Shown here: positions 59,582-64,000 of the stretch, in pieces
Numbering within the stretch: position 1 is the first letter of the stretch
Layout: the number at the start of each line of letters is the position of its first letter
Assembly (NCBI GenBank): GCA_964424105.1
Contig: CAYRHJ010000007.1
Location: 62,001 to 126,000, forward strand
Direction: 5' to 3'
DNA from: CAYRHJ01 sp964424105
GTDB lineage: Bacteria; Planctomycetota; Phycisphaerae; UBA1845
DNA length: 64,000 nt
The notes under the pieces: model-generated
Told to the model about the DNA's origin: nothing
The model's input: the letters and a program-made list of their open reading frames with translations, nothing else
Database searches by the model: none
Position numbers and translations under genes: made by a program

Positions 59582-59707
59582 ATTCGACGTTGGCCCGGAA
59601 AGGCTGTTCTTCGCCGTCAAACCCGTCTTTTGGGAAAGTCACCGATCCCGCAAATATGGCCATCCGCAGCCCCGCATCGAGTTTTCAATCTGGAGTTTCC
59701 GCCTAGA

Positions 59708-60712
59708 ATGGATGGGTTGACGATCACGGACGGATACGACGACTTGCTTCGCCACAACGGTTTGACCACGGTCGATGCGATCCTGTCATTGAACTCGGTC
59801 GATCGAATGACCAAGCCGGGTCTGGACCGATGGCGGGAAAGGTGCCGAATCGAACTCGTGCAACCCGGCGGCGGATTCGTGGTGGCCTATTTGAAGCGCT
59901 ACCGCGTGCCTCCGTTGCGGGCACAACTGGCGCGGGCGTGGCATGGCTGCGTCACACACGCGTCGGCTTGGATCGAATGGCAATGGATGCACCGCTTGGC
60001 TGCGGCGGGAATTCCCGTCGTACGTCCGATCGCCCTGGGCGAACGCATGCGGGCTGGCAAGGAATTGGCCAGCTTTTTGATGACGGACGCTGCGGTTGGG
60101 GAATCGCTGGAAGTGTGGGCGAGGTCACGCATTCAACGGGCGCCTCGTGCGATGATCGAACGGTTGGCTGACGTGGTCGCCCATTTTCATTCACCAGGTT
60201 ACGCCCATCGAGACATGTACCTGTCGCATATCTTTTTCAACGACCGTGCCCCCTTGCACGACGCGTTTCGTTTTATTGATTTGCAACGAGTGATTCAGCC
60301 GACGTTTCATCGTCGATGGGTGGTCAAGGATTTGGCAGCCCTGAACTATTCGACGCCCGCGCGGGTCGCGAGTCGGACGGATCGATTACGATTCCTCCGC
60401 CGGTATCTGGCGATCCGTGACCGCGTCGTAACAGAGCCGCGACCCTGGACGCGACCAAGGCGGGAGCGTCCAGTATGGCAAACGGACGACGCAGTCCATG
60501 GCACTCGAACCGCGCTACTACCCCCAGAAAACATCTGTTCAGGGAGCGGTCTCCCCCTGCAACCATTTCCAGGCCTCGATCGGCGCAGGAAGTCCATCAC
60601 ACGGTGGCTCGTCGATCGAATCCTGGCCAAGTCGAATCGAATGGCCCGACACGATCAGCGTCGCGCTTCGCGTCACGCGACCGGGGACCGGCTAGGCGGA
60701 CGAGATTTATGA
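59708..60712 (+). CDS. LPS core heptose kinase-like protein (WaaP/KdkA family) with a repeat-encoded segment
   Basis: 334 residues from ATG 59708. Kinase-like features: GGGFVVAYLKRYRVPP (Lys), AGIPVVRPIALGE, SFLMTDAA, HRDMYLSHIFF (catalytic loop with His-Arg-Asp) near residue 166 and FRFIDLQRV (metal Asp). These match the WaaP/InaA/KdkA lipopolysaccharide kinases, which phosphorylate inner-core sugars. Residues about 243-281 are encoded by a full-length family A repeat (TEPRPWTRPRRERPVWQTD...), followed by an unrelated 50-residue basic tail. The kinase core seems complete before the insert, at about 240 residues, its normal size. The stop overlaps the next start (ATGA). Confidence 0.8.
   Translation: MDGLTITDGYDDLLRHNGLTTVDAILSLNSVDRMTKPGLDRWRERCRIELVQPGGGFVVAYLKRYRVPPLRAQLARAWHGCVTHASAWIEWQWMHRLAAAGIPVVRPIALGERMRAGKELASFLMTDAAVGESLEVWARSRIQRAPRAMIERLADVVAHFHSPGYAHRDMYLSHIFFNDRAPLHDAFRFIDLQRVIQPTFHRRWVVKDLAALNYSTPARVASRTDRLRFLRRYLAIRDRVVTEPRPWTRPRRERPVWQTDDAVHGTRTALLPPENICSGSGLPLQPFPGLDRRRKSITRWLVDRILAKSNRMARHDQRRASRHATGDRLGGRDL
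60434..60551 (+). repeat. Repeat family A, full-length copy inside the kinase gene
   Basis: GAGCCGCGACCCTGGACGCG to TCAGGGAGCGGT, nearly identical over its length to 35145-35262. Contains the inverted repeat CTGGACGC / GCGTCCAG. It has no stop in the kinase frame. Confidence 0.88.
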
Positions 60713-61878
60713 AGGTTGCGTTCATTGCGGAATGGCTGGACGCTTCGCGAGGCGGCGCGGAAACGTCAGCCCTTCAATTCCTGAACGAACTAACGCGACG
60801 TGACGTAGCGCTCACCGTCATTTCGCGAAGTTCGCAGTGTTCTATTCCTGACGTTCGATTCGTACAGGTGGAAGCTCGTGGACTGGGCAGAGCCTCGCGA
60901 AGCGATGCGTTCTTGCGCCGAGCGGGTGCGTTGGCCAAGTCGTGCGGCGCGGACGTCATTCACTCGATCGTGCCTTGCGAGGGCGTGGACGTGTATCAAC
61001 CCCGCGGCGGGCTGGTGGCGGAGACCATCACGCGAACGGTGGCTTCGCGAGAGGGTTGGTGGGCGAAGCGAGTCAAGCAACTTGATCTTCGGCTCAACAT
61101 GCGACAGCGCATGCTTCTGAATCGAGAACGGCAATTGCTGACCGGGCGAAGCAAACCCATGGTTGCAGCCCTGTCGAATTACGTGGTCCGGCAATTGCGC
61201 GAGCACTTCGATTTCCCGGATTCACGGCTTCGCTTGATTTTCAACGGCGTGACCGTGCCATCGTTTAACGATGCCCAAAAACAGGGTCAACGTCTGGAAA
61301 TACGCAGGCGCTTCGCCATCTCGGATGATGAGATTCTGCTTTTGTTCGTGGGGCATCATTTTCGATTGAAAGGGCTTCACGTTCTCCTACGCGCGATTCG
61401 ATGGACAATGGACCGCGCGGTGGGAAGGCTGCGATTGCTTGTCGTGGGAGGTGGTGCGTCCAGAAGCTGGTTGCGGCGGGTGGCGGGCGAGGGATTGGGC
61501 GAGATTGTCCGTTTTAGCGGTCCTGCTGGTGACGTCATGCCGTTCTTTCATGCCGCGGACGTGCTGGTCCATCCTTCCTTTTATGATCCGTGCAGCCGCG
61601 TCGTCTTGGAGGCCTATTCGCAAGGGCTTCCGATAATCTCGTCTCGATTCGACGGGGCCAGCGAGATCATTGTGGACAATCTGAGTGGGTACGTCCTAGA
61701 ATCTCTCGACGACATCGCCCGATTTGCCGATCGGATTACGGAGTTGACGTTGGCTGAAAACCGGCGTCGGATGATCGCTGCGATGATGAATCAGCCTTGC
61801 GACTTGTCGATGACAAGACACGTAGATGAGATGATAAGGTTATATGCGTTTATCAGACGTTCCCATGACAGGGGATGA
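60709..61878 (+). CDS. GT4-family glycosyltransferase (WaaG-like)
   Basis: 389 residues from ATG 60709, which overlaps the kinase stop (ATGA). N-terminus MKVAFIAEWLDASRGGAETS with the acceptor-side glycine motif, HSIVPCEGVDVYQPRGG, SNYVVRQLREHFDFPDSRLR, IFNGVTVP, LFVGHHFRLKGLHVLLRA, RLLVVGGG and the donor-binding VLVHPSFYDPCSRVVLEAYS with GLPIISSRFDGASEII. These fit GT-B retaining transferases of the WaaG type. Together with the upstream kinase it suggests LPS inner-core assembly. Confidence 0.92.
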   Translation: MKVAFIAEWLDASRGGAETSALQFLNELTRRDVALTVISRSSQCSIPDVRFVQVEARGLGRASRSDAFLRRAGALAKSCGADVIHSIVPCEGVDVYQPRGGLVAETITRTVASREGWWAKRVKQLDLRLNMRQRMLLNRERQLLTGRSKPMVAALSNYVVRQLREHFDFPDSRLRLIFNGVTVPSFNDAQKQGQRLEIRRRFAISDDEILLLFVGHHFRLKGLHVLLRAIRWTMDRAVGRLRLLVVGGGASRSWLRRVAGEGLGEIVRFSGPAGDVMPFFHAADVLVHPSFYDPCSRVVLEAYSQGLPIISSRFDGASEIIVDNLSGYVLESLDDIARFADRITELTLAENRRRMIAAMMNQPCDLSMTRHVDEMIRLYAFIRRSHDRG

Positions 61879-62055
61879 ACGATTCTGCAACGCAGACCAA
61901 TTCTGTACGATTCTGTCTGCCGCGGCTCTTGTGCGATGACCCGCGGAGATGCTAAACTCGGATTCCGAGCCAGGCCCCACTGTCCGTGCTCGTGTTGGCT
62001 GGACGGGTGATGCGCCGAGGCTCGGAGTCGAGTTTAGTTCTTGGATGTTTAGACT

Positions 62056-63741
62056 ATGAACCAAGCCCAACGCACGGTTAGGGTTTTGCTGATCGGTCCG
62101 GGGCATGCGGACACAGCGTCGTCGCGCGAATGGCTGGGACCCGCTGCGGAAATCATTCGTGTAGCCACGCTGCGCGAAGCGCGCGATCTTCTAAGCAAAT
62201 CCCATTTCGACTACGTGTTGATGCCATCGAATGCAGTCACTGAAAACCTGCCCGAGGAGACGTCATCCATCGGTGCGGATCTGCTCGAAAACGTTTCACA
62301 GGGCGTCGGATTGGTCAACGACCAGGGATCACTCGTTTGGTCGAACGCAAGCTTGGCCGGCTTCCCGCAGGAGGTGCGGGATTGGGTGTCCAAGACGAGC
62401 GCAGAATCGATGACCCGATTTCGCGGTCGATCGCACGCCGAAAGAGCGGCGGGACATCGGGCGACGTTGACGACAGCCAACGGGGGCACCTTCGAATTGA
62501 GCACCACGCCCATCGTCGACGTGAATCAACAGGCCATGCAAGCGGTCGCGGTGATCTGGGACCTGACCGAAGCCAAGCGCCGTCAGAAGGAATTGGCGGC
62601 TGCGGATCATGCGGGGCGGGAGTTGATTCGGCTGGACGCGGAACAGATGTCGCGTCTGGACACGCAGGAGCGGCTGGGTCTGCTGGAACAAAAGATAATT
62701 CGTTGCCTGCGAGATGTGATGCACTTCAATCATTTTTCCATCCGGGTGTTGGAAAAAAAGACCAACAAACTGGAACCGCTGATCTCGTATGGTTTCGCCG
62801 AGGATGCCCAACAGTCTGATCTGTTCGCTCTTCCGGACGGGAACGGCGTGTGTGGATACGTCGCCTATCACGGTCGCAGTCACATATGTGCGGACACGAC
62901 GCAGGACCCGCTCTATTTTCCGGGCATCAAAGGCGCTTGGAGCTCCCTGACCGTTCCGCTGAAACTCAACGACGAGACCATCGGCGTGCTCAACGTGGAA
63001 AGTCGCAAGAAAGGTTCGTTCAGCGACGAGCGCCGTCAACTCGCGGAATTCATAGGCCGCGATATCGCGATGGCCCTGCACATTCTCGACCTATTGGTCA
63101 CCGAAAGATACGCGACGACGGGCCGGTTGGGCAGCGACGTGATGGCGGAGATCAGCGGTCCGGTGAATGACATTCTGACGGACGCGGAAAATCTGATCGA
63201 AGATTACATCGGCCACGACGATCTGCGGTTTCGTCTGAATCGCATCACCAGCACCGCCGTGGGCATTCGTGACGCAATCAAACGCGTGACCAGCCAGCGG
63301 CGGGGCTTGATCGGCTCGTCAACCACCGGGATTAGACGCACCGATCCGATCCTGACCGGCAAGCGAATCCTGATCGCCGACGACGAGGTCATGATTCGCG
63401 ACACCGTTCGCGACGTGTTGGCCAGCTACGGCTGTCAAGTCCAGGTGGCGGACGACGGCGCCAAGGCCATCGAAATCATCCAGCAGAACCCGTTCGATCT
63501 CGTGCTCAGCGACATTCGCATGCCCCATCGGGACGGTTACCACGTGTTCGCTGCGGCCAAGGATGCCAACAAGGACCTGCCGGTCATTCTGATGACCGGT
63601 TTCGGTTATGATCCCAACCACGCCATCGTGCGGGCCCGTCGCGAAGGTCTCGCTGCCGTCTTGTTCAAGCCTTTCAAGGTCGATCAACTCCTCGGCGAAA
63701 TCCGAACCGCCTTGCGAAACGCAGCCGCCAAGCAATCTTGA
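62056..63741 (+). CDS. PAS-GAF protein with N-terminal degenerate and C-terminal true receiver domains
   Basis: 561 residues. Residues about 8-70 resemble a receiver-like fold without the phosphoacceptor (VRVLLIGPGHADTASSREWL, FDYVLMPSNA). About 75-175 is PAS-like (LLENVSQGVGLVNDQGSLVW, DLTEAKRR), 205-350 a GAF domain (LISYGFAEDAQQ, SSLTVPLKLNDETIGVLNVE), then a helical segment (TGRLGSDVMAEISGPVNDIL) that looks like a dimerisation region without a phospho-histidine. The C-terminal receiver is complete: RILIADDE, LVLSDIRMP (Asp), ILMTGFG, VLFKPFK. No kinase ATPase or DNA-binding domain is present. Confidence 0.85.
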   Translation: MNQAQRTVRVLLIGPGHADTASSREWLGPAAEIIRVATLREARDLLSKSHFDYVLMPSNAVTENLPEETSSIGADLLENVSQGVGLVNDQGSLVWSNASLAGFPQEVRDWVSKTSAESMTRFRGRSHAERAAGHRATLTTANGGTFELSTTPIVDVNQQAMQAVAVIWDLTEAKRRQKELAAADHAGRELIRLDAEQMSRLDTQERLGLLEQKIIRCLRDVMHFNHFSIRVLEKKTNKLEPLISYGFAEDAQQSDLFALPDGNGVCGYVAYHGRSHICADTTQDPLYFPGIKGAWSSLTVPLKLNDETIGVLNVESRKKGSFSDERRQLAEFIGRDIAMALHILDLLVTERYATTGRLGSDVMAEISGPVNDILTDAENLIEDYIGHDDLRFRLNRITSTAVGIRDAIKRVTSQRRGLIGSSTTGIRRTDPILTGKRILIADDEVMIRDTVRDVLASYGCQVQVADDGAKAIEIIQQNPFDLVLSDIRMPHRDGYHVFAAAKDANKDLPVILMTGFGYDPNHAIVRARREGLAAVLFKPFKVDQLLGEIRTALRNAAAKQS

Positions 63742-63778
63742 TAGTCTTTTCACCCACCGAACGCCATGAAAGTGAACG

Positions 63779-63860
63779 TGGGCGCGCCAGGATTCGAACC
63801 TGGGAAGGCAATGCCAACGGGTTTACAGCCCGTCCCCTTTGGCCACTTGGGTACACGCCC
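63779..63860 (-). tRNA. tRNA-Tyr (anticodon GTA)
   Basis: Minus strand, 82 nt with a long variable arm (type II). 5' GGGCGTG pairs with CGCGCCC (one G-U); anticodon arm ACGGG-CTGTAAA-CCCGT with anticodon GTA; T-arm CAGGTTCGAATCCTG. Discriminator A at 63779; CCA not encoded. A palindrome GTACG...CGTAC is seen upstream at 63913-63937. Confidence 0.95.
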
Positions 63861-64000
63861 GACACCTGTTCCCAAAACCCATGCCGCCCGGAATCATTCC
63901 ATCGATTCAAGGTACGACGCTGACCGGAGCGACGTACCCTGTCACGATCATCAAGTACGACCCACCCCGTCAACCGGCAGGCCGCCAACGGCACATGGAA

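Noticed and set aside
60475..60708. Long N-terminal extension of the GT4 glycosyltransferase
   Set aside because: It is the repeat read in another frame. The true start is ATG 60709, overlapping the kinase stop, and the first residues MKVAFIAEW are typical of the family.

Overview
The window is GC-rich, densely coded chromosomal DNA from a Gram-negative bacterium, most likely a planctomycete of the Phycisphaerae type or a near relative (inference). The support is a lipopolysaccharide-related gene set (an LptD/OstA-like barrel, a WaaP-like sugar kinase, glycosyltransferases), a large pseudopilin cluster, lipoprotein signals, a SWIB protein with a histone-H1-like tail, a DUF3568-like lipoprotein and a CTERM-like sorting tail. 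No rRNA genes, CRISPR array, transposase gene or prophage is visible.

Layout. 1-11171: type II secretion / pseudopilin operon (end of GspF, three GspG-like pseudopilins, then GspH-, I-, J- and K-like proteins). 11357-16832: lipoprotein phosphoesterase, a TrpG/PabA-type amidotransferase, a pseudouridine synthase-methyltransferase fusion on the minus strand and a class V aminotransferase. 17060-20556 (minus): an apparent operon nadA, hpt, PH-domain membrane protein, coiled-coil protein. 20998-27750 (plus): M1 aminopeptidase with HEAT repeats, a tandem pair of unrecognised membrane-anchored paralogues, a membrane SGNH hydrolase and galE. 28041-33269: carbamate kinase, MBL-fold hydrolase, nrdR, and a tilS / GT39-type glycosyltransferase pair. 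33595-39117 (minus): the pyruvate dehydrogenase complex E1alpha, E1beta, E2, E3. 39414-43523: SpoIIE-type phosphatase, DUF3568-like lipoprotein, SWIB protein, DNRLRE-like secreted protein. 44092-49241: an accessory stretch with a three-gene translationally coupled cassette of unknown function, a secreted GyrI-like protein, a thioredoxin-like lipoprotein and a CapK/PaaK-like ligase. 50168-63741: LptD-like barrel, RND exporter, a/b hydrolase with PKD domain, threonine aldolase, CPBP protease, MOSC protein, tRNA-Val, WaaP-like kinase with a GT4 glycosyltransferase, and a PAS/GAF response regulator. A tRNA-Tyr lies at the right edge.

The most interesting single item is 47258-47734. It is a TlpA/ResA-like thioredoxin lipoprotein whose frame carries a UGA exactly where the first cysteine of the CxxC motif belongs (UGA-P-N-C). 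A small hairpin with GG at the start of its apical loop lies 18-19 nt downstream, as in bacterial SECIS elements. This reads as a selenoprotein, and the alternative is a nonsense mutation.

The second theme is a heavy load of dispersed repeats in four families: an approximately 25-120 bp GAGCCGCGACC...AGGGAGCGGT family, palindromic GGTGGCCCACCTCC elements, ATTCCGGCG repeats and GC-rich hairpins. They fill intergenic gaps and also sit in frame inside genes, mostly in N-terminal leaders that signal or prepilin peptidases should remove, or at extreme C-termini. Several are flanked by direct duplications of the neighbouring gene sequence (27 bp in a pseudopilin leader, 93 bp at the end of galE). 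One intergenic stretch (45432-45620) is a mosaic of decayed fragments copied from two neighbouring genes and joined at a short shared sequence.
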